Shown piece after piece: positions 35,761-48,003 of a stretch of 64,000 nt of DNA; positions within the stretch are counted from its first letter, which is position 1; every line of letters starts with the position of its first letter. Under the pieces are notes generated by a model that worked only from the letters and a program-made list of their open reading frames with translations, was not told the origin of the DNA and did no database searches. Where the stretch lies: assembly GCA_950295325.1 (NCBI GenBank), contig OX485806.1:4092001-4156000 (forward strand), given 5' to 3'. The position numbers and the translations under genes are program-made. The stretch is from Polytrichum commune. Taxonomy: Eukaryota > Streptophyta > Polytrichopsida > Polytrichales > Polytrichaceae.

Positions 35761-38652
35761 CCGGATCTCGTTCAACACCTCGGTGGGTTAGAGATCACGT
35801 TGATCGGCCCCTGCTTTGTAAGATCCGGAATCTGAGCCCTCACAAGTTGGGATCTGAAATATCTCAGAAGGGACACATGTGGGCACATATCCCACCAAAC
35901 TCTGACAAACTACAACCACGCCAACTTACAACAATGCTCTTGCAAGTCATTTTAATATCGTGTGGTCATCAATATCTACATTACCGTCAAATTTAATATA
36001 ACATAAATGATCCTATTTAATTCACTACTTTGGAATGTTTTTAAGCCAAATAAAGTTATCCGTAAAGTCTCTGGATCCAATTTTGAGTGAGTTGGTTAAC
36101 CTTGCAAGGACAGAGGTTGTACATATCAGGAACACACGTATGTGCATGTCAGTGGGGATTAGACTTGGTAATATGGTATGACTTATGTGTATATGACATC
36201 ATATAGATCATATGATCTTAAGGTGTTCAACAGGGGTAGGAAAAAGTCTGAATACTTTATGGGGCGTCAAATTTGGGATATTATAATGTTTGAAGTTTTT
36301 GATGTATCCATGATGCACCCAAAATTCTTGGCGAATTTAAATTGGCGCTCATGGAATTATCCGTTCTACCCAATTTTATATGGGAGTCATAGAAGGAGAT
36401 GTTCTTGAGGACTATGTGACCAAAGTGTGAGCAAGTCTTCAGATTTGGGATAACCAGTTTGGTAGCTCACAGCCCACCTGAATTGTCCGATACGCAAAAA
36501 TGTGTAAATTGAACGCATGTTACTAAAATGTCAATAAAATGTTAAAAATTTGAATGTAAGCATAAAATTTGAATCGTTTGGCAATGTGGGGAGCCGTTGA
36601 TTTGTTATGTGGTACACATACAGGCCCCACTATTCATGTCCTTTAACCCATGCACAACTTTTTCTACCAATAGTTGTCCACTCTCCAAATTTGCACTATG
36701 GGCAGCTTGGGTAATCGGTCCAAGACAGTTGTGGCATGCATACTTGCGAATGGTTCACATTTAGTAGCGACAAGAAAGATACATCAAAAGCTCCGTGGGG
36801 CATGCATGCAAGAGCCTTTGTGTGTGTATACACGTGTACCTATTCCTTGTTCCTAGTTGTGGCCTCATGAGGGCTCAATAAGTTATACCTTTCCCGGTTT
36901 CGAGCATGAAGCCGTGGATTTCGGCATAAATTCCAAGTTACATAAAACAACGCACATTTCAATGAACCAACTTGTTACATCCTCCACCGCAGGTGAAGTT
37001 TCACACCATGCCTGAAAATGCATCAAAGGCATCTCTATTGTGACCCAACCTTCTTCCCACTTTTGGACGATGGCAATTCCTAGGCAAGATCTCTTCACAG
37101 TACCACAAACAGAAACCTCCCGTATTCAAAACATGAGCAATTACAGTTGTAGAAGCGAAGATTTTGTCCATTGTCATTACATACCTATAAGCAATTTGGG
37201 GTTTATCTCGCCTACATTGTGCTCTCTTAGTAGTTCCGAGGAGGCCAAGTACATGACACGCCATAGAGTAGTCATTATCGCCAAGTAGATAGGAAGAGCA
37301 TGACAAGCAATCACGAGCTCAATACAACCCTACCACCGATTGTGTGCAGTATTGGTTCTCTTAAGTTGGGTATAAATGTATAATCACGTCCCTCAATAGG
37401 CTCAGCCTACAGACTACACTATTATCATCATTTCGCCATAGGTGAGATGCCCAGATACGCGGTAAAACAAATCCAGACTTTCATGAGATCTCCTCCAGAA
37501 GCCTTCTGGTAGTTTAAAACCTTGTTGTGTATGGGCACTGTGCATTGGATTTCGCACGACAGAGCGGACGCATGTGGGATACATCTACATATTATATCCT
37601 CAAACATGCATCTGCTCATGATTTTACGATTTATAAGACGACAAAGCAATTCCTGATTCTTTCCCCAATCCAATCTGACACACGGAAGCCGTTTGATGCC
37701 CATAAAAATTAAAATCTCCATGTAGTAATGTTCTCCTTCAACTGTTCAAATGACAGAAGGCCTGATTCTCTGCCATGGCACCCATTAGAGCTACAAAATT
37801 ATGGTTCTATGTTCTAGAATTTCTCTATGTGGAGGACTCCATCCAAAAGTTTGGGCCCTTGGTTCCAAAAGCTCAAACGTAAAGTGGAATCGAGTGAACA
37901 AGTGTGAGTAAGAGGCTCTACACCAATAAGAAGGCTCTAATTATTCTTCAAGCTTTAAATGTTCGTGCTCTCAATCTCTCCAGTGTAAAGGGAGCCTGAG
38001 AGTATGGAGCAGACTCAAAGTCTAGTTCCAGCATCCTTCCAACATTATATGAAGTCATTCAAAGTAAGAACTGCTGTAGGTTTCAACCCCAAATTCTGCA
38101 GATTCTAGCCTTCAAATTGCACACTCTTTTTTTTAATGGAAATTGTAAGATAATCTCTAAGGTCGGTTTGCAACTTAACAAGCCTCGCAGAATGCAATTC
38201 TCTTCGAATGAACACCTCCACCACAAAGTTGGCACGCACACGAAAAAAAAACTTCTTCACAAGAGGGGGAGTGCGAGTGACGTAATCTGACGGTATGCAT
38301 CACAAATTTATCATATGGTGGGGTCAGTTCATAGGACCGAGTTTCGTAATGTACAAAAAATGCTGCCTATCCAAATGCCAACAATGAAGGCACGACTAAC
38401 ACACGAGTACTTATGTGTGGATGATGGTGAAGGACTTTTTAGAGGCACAAACCTCCACTAGGTGCACATGGGAAGCGCGCACGGAACCCTAATCTAGAAG
38501 TGTGTCCCTTTCCACTCCAAGCGCCGAGAATCTGAAAATGATGATGATGGGGGAAAAACTACAAGAGAATCTATAATCCGCAGAGTTGGAGTGTGCACTT
38601 TCCTAATCTGGAGGTGGAGTTCCATTACGAAAAATAGTAAGGATTTTGGGTG
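35761..38652. other. Intergenic region with unrecognised minus-strand frames
   Basis: No recognised gene. Between 36883 and 37721 several overlapping minus frames of 70-101 codons occur (for example one containing LLGTTKRAQCRRDKPQIAYR). They could be a decayed gene or transposon, or chance. A perfect match to a family was not seen. Confidence 0.35.
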
Positions 38653-41600
38653 CTACGAGTGCACAATCAAGGCAGTGTTGGCAGAGGTTGAGCGCGAGTG
38701 GTTGTGTTCTCCTTCGTATGTGACAATGAGCATTGATGGGTCTTCCAGTGACCGCTCTACATGCTTCCGTGCTGGGCAACCCCGCATGCTGCTACACTTG
38801 TAGTATCCTCTGAAAATCAAAAATTCAAAACAATCATCAGAATAGCAATTAAGAAGATCCAGCATCGTCCCACATTTCAATGAGTCGTAAACCAATTAAA
38901 GAAAAAAAAAAAAAAAAAAAAAAAAGGAAGGTAAGGAAAGACGACTCCAACATTGCCACCTGCAGAAATTATGGTGTTGCTTCATTTTTTAGTTGATCTA
39001 AGTTTCTATGCAATCCCGAAAACAAGTGTCACAAGAATTAGAAGCCCCAAGAAGACTACTGCCTCTTTTCGAAGATGAACACCTTGAACGGGCATGGACA
39101 AGCTGGCCAACACCTATCTCCCCCGAGAGGAAATCCCTAGGTTCCCCCCTGGTTAGTTGAAAATAACCGGGTCACCAAGATACCCCACTATAATTGGGTG
39201 GGCCATGTGCGGTATAGTGCACCCAAAATTAAATGCATGTCATGTCCAAGTACTATTCCAACCTTAGGAGGCTTAACCTCGAAGTTCCCATGGAATCCGG
39301 GTCACCTTGGGTATAAAACCTTGCTAAAAACTAATGTCATGTTTCTCTGTTGAGTTTAGTATTAACTAGGGATCAGTGAAAGTTTTGATTGTATTTGTGA
39401 ACAGGGACCTTGGTGAGGAGGTAACTGGTTTTTTTGGGTAATTATGCTACACTCGAGCTGAAAATTACCAATTGGCATACTGAGGTTTATAATAATGAGA
39501 AGTGGTCGCTAGTCCTAGGCGTGTCCACACACAGGACCCTTGGTGAGAAAATGAACAGATTTTTTGTTCTGAGTGCAACAGTGGCCTAACTTAGACTGGA
39601 CTTCACCAAACTACACTAAATATGATATTTATTGACACCAAGTCTAATTGTCTTGCTCAATACTAATTGTAAACCGTTGTATAGTGTCACCAACACTAAA
39701 TGTTGATCCAACATTATTTGTCATTCCTTGTAAATTTTGGGGGGATTATAGATTTATAGTGTTGCAATTACTGTTACTTACCAACTGATTTTTCATCCAA
39801 ATTTCAATCATCCGTGAAATTTTTTTATCACAAGTTGCTGACAAGAGAAGGTAGGGTTTTGGCCAATGGATGAACTCATCCATCATCCATGACAGTCTTT
39901 GTTCACTAATTCGTAAAAAGTGTCATCCAAAAAGTTACCATAGTGGCATAAATTACCATACGACACTAAATACCATATTTAGCTTTTGACGAGCAATTTG
40001 AACTCCATTGTCATCACACCCTGGATTATGAGCATGTTCACAAACAGTCCGCAATGGTAGTGAACCCAAGCCAGAGATTGGATCTCAATGCACACATAGG
40101 CAACTCATTGATCTCATCCGCATTTATGATATGGTGCATTCACATATGATATTCTCTGGTCTAATATTTGATGATAAACCATTTTGGTTTATGTGATACT
40201 TGATGAACACTGACCAGATGAAGTCAAAGAGATATACCTGGGGTGGGGCGATCCTTTGATGGGCTTCTGGCCATACTTTCGCCATGAGAAGTCATCTGGG
40301 GGTATATCAGCAAGTTTACTACTGATCGCAGGCACCCGTATTGTCCTCTTAACCCTTAATTTTCTGCACAAGAGCCAATCCACAAGTTCTCTCATTGATA
40401 CATCCTCATCATGCAGAGGGAATCCTAGTGTCATTTCTACATGTAAGACAGCTACTGAACAACGCTATCTTACTTCGAACACATGTTGATTTCTATTGGA
40501 AAACCCAAGGGCGTCAATGATATGATAAAATATGTAGATGTATTGATCGAAAAGGAAACCCTTCTCATAGAATTAAACACCAACATGAAAATCAAAGCCT
40601 CTCCAGGTATTGATAGAACGTACAAAGAGATTGGCAAACTCAATAAAGACAGCCCAAGATCTATTGTGATAGAAGATTATGATATTGCACTTGGCAATTG
40701 CATTAACCACATGCAACTTTGAGAAATTGCATGTAGAGGTAAAGCCTATGTTTGCCAAAACTAACATAATTTATATTCTCTTCGCTCACATGTTACTTCC
40801 ATGAATTAAGAGGTGGACTCTTTCTAGAGGCCGTAACTAGGGCAACTTGATCGCCCATTGCTCCTCCTCTACTATGCTTCCTAAGCCCCTTCGTATGTAC
40901 ACCACTTGCAAGGAAGAGACGAGTCCCGACCACTCAAGATATTGACTTGATGCAAGGTGGTTTAAAACCAGGGCCTGAACTTGGATCCCATGGGAACTCC
41001 AAGGTTGAGGCGCCTATCGGAACAGTACTCGAACGGGAGACCTTCCTAGCAGTTGATATCAGATTGCACCCTACCACCTATAATCCTCAATCACAATGAA
41101 AGTATCCGAATGGACTCAATATTCTCAATCAACCATGTTGGGACCTAGGGGCTCGCCTTGGGGAAATGAAATTAGATGCGACCGGCTGTTCACGACCATT
41201 CAAGGTGTTCACCTTTGAAAGGAGGCAGTTGTGTAATCGTCGTAATTCCCGTTTCAGGATTACTTATAGACTTAGACCAACTCGAAAATGAAGCAAACGC
41301 CATAAATCACGCAACATCGGAGTCATCTTTCTTTCTTCACTTGGCTTATGCTTTGTAGAGGTTAGACATTGGACTAAAGAGGGAGATAAGAAGCTTACCT
41401 TCTCTTTGAACAATGGCATCGACCGGCTGTTGCACATTTGCCACCTGTTTCATCTGATTTCCCTGTACATTTTTTCTTTGTCGTGGGAGGCTGGGGCCTC
41501 CGTCCGGGAGGAAAATGCTGGAGTTTATCAGTAGCCACACTCCCATCCAAGCTCAAGACAGAAGCAAATGATTTTGTGGTGGTGGAGAGAGGGGGGGTGC

Positions 41601-43232
41601 AGCTGACAGAGTTGTCGAGACCTTTCTCGAGCAACGACCCGGCGCCAAGGTCATGATGAGGTTTCCCAAGAGACATTTCGTGGAGCAGGTTGTGGAACCC
41701 TTGCTGCTGGTTTTGGAGCTGCTGCAATGGGTGCTGCCAATGTAAGTGTTGTTGCAGCTGTTGTTGCATTTGTTGTAGTTGTAGGTGTTGTTGGAGTTGG
41801 TGTTGATGGCTGAGCTGAAGGAGTGTTTGTGAGGTTTTCATACTCGGGCCTCCTGGCCCGGAGCTCGTGCCCGCGGAAGAAGCTGAGCTTTGTGAAGGGT
41901 GGAATTGCCGACCCTGTCAAACGATTATACTCAAATCAGTCCACAATTCCCCACTTACACAAACAAACACTTACCGCATACCTAATTCAGCATCAGACCT
42001 CGATATTCTTCCATCACATGACTAATGAGTGTCTTTTAAATCAGATGCCTATCCACAATGCAACAGCCACTATCCTCCAGTGACGGATGGCAGCCGTGAA
42101 TTTTCTCTAGGTCCGCACACAAATCTAATCACATCATGATGAAGGGAATTAGATTTATAATTTTTTGTTTTAAAAAATGACACTATGTCTGAATCTGGTG
42201 TGTCTTTACAAATTGGGGTTCACTTTGCCATTAGAACAATCTGCCTGGTCATGGCAACCAGATAGCTTGAAAGAAGTGATGTGCCAATCTTCGATGACAT
42301 GACTAATCAGTATCTTTGGAATCAGATGCCTATCCATAATGCAACAACCACCATCTTCCAGTGACGGATGGCTGTCACAAAAAGTCTTGAGCTCCGCAAA
42401 TAATTCTAATCACGTCATGATGAAGGGATTTTTTTTTAAAAGACACCATGTCTGAATGTGGTATCTCCACACAAACTGAGGTTCACTGTCGCAACATGCA
42501 CTTGTTAAGCAGATTCACAACAATCTGCATGGTCATGGCAACCAGATAGCTTGAAACAAAAGATATGCCAATCTTCAATTCATGACTAATAGGTCTCTTT
42601 CAGCTCAGATGGCTCTCCACGATGCAACACCACCATCCCTCCAGTGACGGATAGCAGACGCAAAATTTCCCTAGCTCCCCCACACTATTCTAATCACGTC
42701 ATGATGAAGTAGATGACACCGTGTTTGAATCTGGTGTATCTCCACAAATTCGGATTCACTGGACCAACATGCTCTTCTTAAAGAAGATTCACATCAATCT
42801 GCCTTGTCATGCCCACCAGACAGCTTGAAACAAGAGATGTGCCAATCTTCCATACATGACTAATTGGTCTCTTTCAAAATCAGATGCCTATCCACAATGC
42901 GACAGCCACCAATATCCAATGATGGATGGCAGCCGTGAAGATTCTCTAGCTACGCACACAATTTTAATCACCTCATGAGGAAGGAGACCAAAAAAAGAAC
43001 AAATATTGACACCATCTCTGAATCCGGTGTGTCTCCACAAATTGAGATTCACTGTACCAACATGCCCTTGTTAAGCAGATTCACAAATCTGCCTGGTCAT
43101 GCCAACCAGATAGCTTGAAGCAAGAGACCTGCAAATCTCAACATCTGCAACAGACAGACAGACAGCCAATCAAGTAAGCCAACATCGTATGTGATCTTAT
43201 GGAGAGGAGGACCTTCAAGTCTACCTGCTGCA

Positions 43233-43265
<33 letters not shown>

Positions 43266-43689
43266 GATATTGTTGATGTTGTTGTGATGAATGATGGAGG
43301 AGATCAGACAAGACAGGAGTGGCTCCCGGGTAAGGCTCACGCTTCCGCTTCAAATCCTCCTGTCCACAATGGGTGTTGTTGTCAATGAACACATTGCTGA
43401 GGGCGGAGAAGGAGGGAGCCCCTTGCGAGGGGCCTCTGCGGAAGCGGGCATGGCCAGTCCGGGAGAGAAGGGACACAACTTTCTGAAACTTGGAGATGGC
43501 AACCTCGGCAGCCTCACTGCCCTCTCTGTCTAAAGTTTGCTGGTGATGGTGATGAGAGCTTTGTAATGATGGTTGCGAAAGGGAGTGCAAAAGCTTCTTC
43601 GCATTCTCCAGACCGACCAGTGTGGCTCTCTCTACTTCGTGGTCTCGCTCCTTCTTCATCAAGAAGCTGCACTCTGCCAAAACCTCCAT
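38653..43689 (-). CDS. WRKY transcription factor, group IId, four exons
   Basis: DNA-binding regulator expected to bind W-boxes (TTGACC/T) in the nucleus. Exons 43689-43225, 41913-41399, 40363-40238 and 38809-38653 join in frame to about 420 residues. Domains: a calmodulin-binding-type stretch [12 protein letters not shown] (about 64-75) followed by the HARF motif [11 protein letters not shown] (77-87), both hallmarks of group IId; a polyQ run at the end of exon 1; a Gln/His/Leu-rich segment in exon 2; a Cys/basic cluster [22 protein letters not shown] at 354-360; and a C2H2-type zinc finger with Cys374, Cys380, His404, His406 (C-x5-C-x23-H-x-H). The last intron splits the Arg codon before GYYKC, the standard R-type WRKY intron. 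Start chosen at ATG 43689; the frame continues 12 codons upstream without an ATG. The protein ends about ten residues after HNHSRS, as usual for IId. Confidence 0.95.
38902..38926 (+). repeat. Poly-A tract (poly-T in gene orientation) in WRKY intron 3
   Basis: An uninterrupted run of about 25 A, roughly 95 nt upstream of the exon 4 acceptor in gene orientation. Could be the tail of a retroposed fragment or a simple repeat; no flanking duplication was checked. Confidence 0.8.
38970..39300 (+). repeat. Dispersed repeat D, copy 2 (WRKY intron 3)
   Basis: Resembles 4320-4560: CACAAGAATTAGAAGCCCC, CTCTTTTCGAAG and ACTATTCCAACCTTAGGAGG followed by CTTAACCTCG. An inverted relative lies at 40950-41060 in WRKY intron 2. 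Confidence 0.5.
39610..39982. mobile_element. ACTACACTAAATAT MITE, copy in WRKY intron 3
   Basis: The left end ACTACACTAAATATGATATT and a degraded right end (GACACTAAATACCATATTTA) bound about 373 bp. The interior matches 48004-48329 (GTATAGTGTCACCAACACTAAA, slightly diverged; CATTCCTTGTAAATTTT; GGCCAATGGATGAACT). Non-coding. Confidence 0.8.
40950..41060 (-). repeat. Dispersed repeat D fragment, inverted (WRKY intron 2)
   Basis: The reverse complement contains GAGTACTGTTCCGATAGGCG then CCTCAACCTTGGAGTTCCCATGG, resembling 39255-39300. Confidence 0.4.
42007..43130. repeat. Four tandem units of about 280 bp in WRKY intron 1
   Basis: Units start near 42007, 42289, 42573 and 42846. Each carries CATGACTAAT, then TCAGATG...TATCCA(C/T)AATGC, CCAGTGACGGATGGCAG-like, TCTAATCAC(A/G)TCATGATGA, ATGTCTGAATCTGGTGT-like and GTCATG(G/C)CAACCAGATAGCT strings. 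Units differ by point changes and small indels. Together they make up most of the 1.3-kb intron. Confidence 0.9.
43232..43290 (-). repeat. CAA/CAG repeat encoding polyglutamine in WRKY exon 1
   Basis: The plus strand reads TTGTTGTTGTTG... repeated, encoding a run of about eleven Gln within an HQQYQ...QLQQ context right before the exon 1 donor at 43225. Such tracts are length-variable in populations. Confidence 0.9.
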
Positions 43690-44789
43690 GTTCGCAGCAC
43701 CTATGTTTCTATAGCAAGTCTTCAATCCTTCAGTGGGAGAGGAGTTAAGTCTTCAGGCTCATTGTGCGAACTTATTGATACCCTTCAATGTATGTCATTG
43801 AACTAAGCCGGCCCGAATGTTCCAGGATAATTAGTCGCTTCGCACTTCAAGTAGGACATTCTTTTATTCCCAGAAGTCATCATTCACTATGGGTTAGGTC
43901 CATGAATAGCACCATTGAATACCGGCAAGCCATCCCTGTGATGTGATTGCGATTGTTCAGAGGTTCAGACCCTATGATTCTTCAGTAGTCCATCGACTCC
44001 AGCGAACAATGGCTCCCGTACTACCTGCATCACATCGGAATAAATTGTGAGGGTGATCTAGACCGGGTCTAAGTGGGACACTCCAAGTCATTGCCATATG
44101 TAAACAGGAAATGAAAGGAATGATGATAAGGGTGGTAAGTAGACAAGTAAGTCTACAGCTCGAGGGCTCCCGAGGATGCCACGAAGGTCATGAACTTCCA
44201 TTCCTTACTATTCCGTAGGTGACGAAGCGATTCTCAACGAGATTCTCAAAAGTGGTGAAAATAAATTACTTTTTTATATTAAAGGATGGATGGGCAACAT
44301 CTTCTATGCTCACGCGCCCCCCGACCCTGCTGCATCTTCCAGGCTTCTTCTTCTTCCTCTTCTTCTTTCAATTTTTCTTATTCCGTGTTTGCGAGGTAAG
44401 GCAAGGATCAGCAGAGGGATTAGGTGGGAGAGAAAGGACATACCCATCGCGGGCCCTCCTCAGGCTCGGAATATACACACTCTTATGTCGATTACTGCTC
44501 CTCTCGACCAAGCCTGTGACTCCATCGCCAAATAAAAACTCCAAGTTCGCCATACCCGTCTCCCCCTCTGCATGAAAGCAGAAGTCCAAATGCCAGCTCG
44601 TTGCAAAGTGAAGCCAAACGCACGAGAACTGCAGAGAACTCGAGTCTCGAACTGAAAAGAAAGGTAGTTGTGGGACCCAGGTCCAGGGAGTCGAAGTGGC
44701 AGTGAGAGAGAGCAAGAGAACTAGATGGAACTCAACAGAACTACTCAACAGAACTACTCAACAGAACTCAACAGAACCGGTCCGGGGGA
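43690..44789 (-). promoter_or_regulatory. Proximal upstream/leader region of the WRKY gene
   Basis: No TATA box is assigned with confidence; an AT-rich stretch AAAAAGTAATTTATTTTCACC (gene strand, near 44257-44277) is the best candidate core promoter. A minus frame at 44553-44368 (61 codons, ATG start, MANLEFLFGDGVTG...) would be an upstream ORF if transcription begins beyond it. Direct repeats of CAACAGAACTACT lie at 44735-44777. Confidence 0.35.
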
Positions 44790-45440
44790 ACAGACACATG
44801 AAAACTATTGCTCCAGAATCGGGAGAAAACTTAGGGGAGGAGGACTGTCGACAGTTTAACAAGCACTCGGAGGGAGTGAGGGTCTCTTGAGCAAAGGGAC
44901 AGAAGCAAGAGCATGGACGCGAGGAGAAAGGAAGTCCTGATGCTTCTGAGAAAAGAGCTCATAAATTACAAGTCGAGGTGGTGAAGAGTTCCAACACAAA
45001 ATATATGTATAGTGGAAATGGCGAGGTTACTGCAGCAACAACAACAACATTAACATCTTCAATCAACCACGAGGACATCAACAAGAGGTCACTGAAATAT
45101 CGGCTCTTTCAGCCGTAACTTATAAGCTCGATTCTTACAAATCTTCGCCTAACAAGACCACGAAAGGTGACGATTGGGGTCAAGAACTTGGACTCCTCTT
45201 CAAAACAGTTGGTGACTCAACTGCATTTGATGAGCTATAAGAATAAAAATTCGTTCTCACGCACATGCACACATCCAGACAGATATGAGGAAGCTCAACG
45301 CCAAAGATGGGGTAGGGGAGCAATAGAAGGTGCAGTGCAAGTCCAAATTACCGCCAGCAGAAAACTTCAAGTTGGAGGAGATTTGTGTGGAGCCTAGGTT
45401 TGTATGTGAGAAAGAAACTTAATAAGCTGCCGAATGGAAT
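44790..45440. repeat. Duplicated upstream block, copy 2 (upstream of WRKY)
   Basis: Partner of 7285-7965, same orientation, clearly alignable with small indels. Examples: AGTTTAACAAGCACTCGGAG, AGTGGAAATGGCGAGGTTAC, TCAATCAACCACGAGGACAT and CACGAAAGGTGACGATTGGG. Confidence 0.9.
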
Positions 45441-46200
45441 CAGTGTCAGCTGGTTACTTCATCCAGACAAGGACTCGTGAGTCACGACGTCAAAGAGCAC
45501 TTAGGCCTAGTGACCACCATCGCCACCGTTTCAGGACATTGCAGCTTCAAAAACTTGACCGAAATCATCCAAAAACTTGACTCACAAGATCCCTCTTCTC
45601 CTTTCTGCTGCAGGCTAGGTAATCTACGTCTTCGCCAAGGATAATGGGAGCCTGAATGCATACATATAGCAGAGGTTTGAAATTCCAAACAACTTAGGAA
45701 CGATGATAGTAAAGCCTCAGGGATCATCAGGATTGCTGTAACACGGGGGATGGATGTGTGTCTGCTGCAGTTTGGAGGTTATCTCACTCGATTCTTCACC
45801 AAATGCGGTCACACTGGGCGCGATGGGTGCGTTATGAGGGCGCGCAGATCGGGGGCTAGGTCACGGGGAAGATGGCGCGGCAGGTGATTCAAGAATTATC
45901 AGGGAGCGGGCGGAGTAATTTGATCGAAGAAAGTGCGAACGACGTTGGAACTTGGGAGAGGGAAGGCTTTTGACCCCTGCCCGTTAGAAAAGTCAACTCT
46001 CCACCGTCAACGACGAAGTTCATCCATATTGTGGATGGATTTCGTTTGTCCCATCTCCCCTGAGCCCTTTCATAAATTGACAATTAGAATTCAGAACATA
46101 ACCGTGACACACAATTCAATGCTGAGGTGGCTGAATTTGTAATACATGTGACCTTGTTGGCGACCCCTCATTCGTGCATAATGCTCCATGAATCCATCTT
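45441..46200. other. Distal WRKY upstream region with W-box cores
   Basis: No gene recognised. Two TTGAC cores lie 22 bp apart (AACTTGACCG near 45555 and AACTTGACTC near 45577), consistent with but not proof of WRKY autoregulation. An ACGTC site lies near 45488. GC is above background at 45780-46040. Confidence 0.3.
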
Positions 46201-46201
46201 A

Positions 46202-47120
46202 GGGTAGGTTTACACTATAGTCCAAGACCAAAGACAGTCCCAAATCGAGAAATCCTATTCCTCAAGAGCAAAATTTTGGGCTCAAGGAGTTTGCACTAGT
46301 AGGATTTGGGTGCAGTGGTTTGGAAAAAATGAGGTGGCGCTGATGTGGCATCCATTTTTTCCCCAAATCTCAGCAATCTCCACTCAAGTTAATACTATTC
46401 CTAAACTGAGAAGCCGATCTTCAAGGTTGGGTCTAATCTTGAGTCCAAAAGTAAGGTCCATTAAGGGTTGTTTTGGATCACAAGTTCTTTGGACCCAAAC
46501 CTTGGTGAAAATTCACCTTTAGGGTGCCTTTTCTATTCAAAGGTGGAAACATAACATTGATGTCATCTTAAAGCCAATACACTATTTTATTTTATTTTCT
46601 CCATACATAGTAAAACAAGACAGACGTTCTACCCCTTCCATATTGTAATATGGGTTCTATATAACAAATAAGTTCAACTGTGTGTACACTTTAAAAGTAC
46701 ACTACCTACTTAAAGAATGTGGTGCAAAGGTGACATCATCATTATGTCTCCATTGCTCAATGGAAACTTGTACTTATAAATCATAAATTCAAGAGTGAAA
46801 TTCTATCGGAAAAATAAAATAAAATAAAAAATCATATATATATCCAAGGGTTTGAAGCATGTTTATTGATGCCATACCGGCTTTGCCTTCATGATACTTG
46901 CAGTAGGGTCCATTATTTTTATTTGAAAAAAAAGTCTTCAAAATCAATCGATCCTATTGGTCAAGAGCAAAACATTGAACCCAATGACTTTACATCATGG
47001 TCCAGTCCAAAGTATGAGGTAAAAAATAAAGTGGTGTTTATCTAGCACCAACTTCATGACACATGCCAAGGAAACCTCCTCCTAGTTTGGATCCAATCTT
47101 GAGTCCAAAGGTGAGGTCCA
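46202..47120. repeat. Pair of diverged repeats with an element-A-like end
   Basis: 46202-46225 (TTAGGGTAGGTTTACACTAT) resembles the end of TIR element A. The block 46235-46470 recurs in diverged form at 46945-47120: TCAAGAGCAAAA, CAATCTTGAGTCCAAA and GT(A/G)AGGTCCA. Probably two nested or tandem non-autonomous elements. Confidence 0.45.
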
Positions 47121-48003
47121 CTGACTTATATCTTGTGTTTCCCAATGTAATTCCATCCTTTGTGCATAACTGTAAACAAAAACAATTTTTTTGAAAAACA
47201 AAAAAACACATAACATCAACACACCTATCTTAGGATAGAAATAAACTAAGCAAACCATGCCCTTGAGTTGGTTTCACACATATAAGTACCCATTCAGCAA
47301 TAGAATGTACGCATACTGGAAGAAATGTACTCATTTAAGGGAAGTCAAGAGTGATGCTTCAACAGTTCAAAATAAATTCATTTCAAACCCTAAACTAACA
47401 AGTTCAACTATCTTATTCCTCATTTAGATATTCCCACCAACATTTATTAACATCTTCAAGAGCAAATTGGTGGAAGTAAGCCAACCAACAATCTTGTCCA
47501 TCCAAGCCTTAGTCCACCTCACTATTGAGATGACCTTTCCTAATACCGGAGATCCACACACGGTCTATGAGTTAGTACACCTTTACGCCGTGACATTCGC
47601 AACCCACACTAATTCTCCTCCCACCTTCCCTAAGTGTACCTCCTCGTGCCTTGTTCAATGTGTCACAACGTCAAATTTGGACTATTCAAATGCTTCATGT
47701 TGGGATGTTTATGAACAAATTCCATAATTTGTGCTACCAAATTATAGCAAGTTTTTAGAATATGTGGGGCTAGATTGACTTCGGTAATCTAGAATGGACA
47801 CAATCTTGATGAATCCTACATATTGCAAATTGTGTCTTGATTGTGCCCATTCTATGGCCTATGTAACACTCATGTGCCTCATACAAGAATTGGGGATAGG
47901 ATGTAATAGTCCATGTGATTCCTTGAAGAATCATGAACACCGGAAGTGAATTTAAAAATGTGTTGGAAAGCTTGGGCCGTCGATGTAGTGTTTCTTGTGT
48001 TAA
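47121..48003. other. Intergenic, no gene recognised
   Basis: The plus frame at 47467-47727 (86 codons) shows no family motif. Nothing else notable. Confidence 0.45.

Noticed and set aside
44368-44748. 126-codon minus-strand frame upstream of WRKY
   Set aside because: Opens on TTG; only the last 61 codons have an ATG. Noted as a possible uORF, not as a gene.
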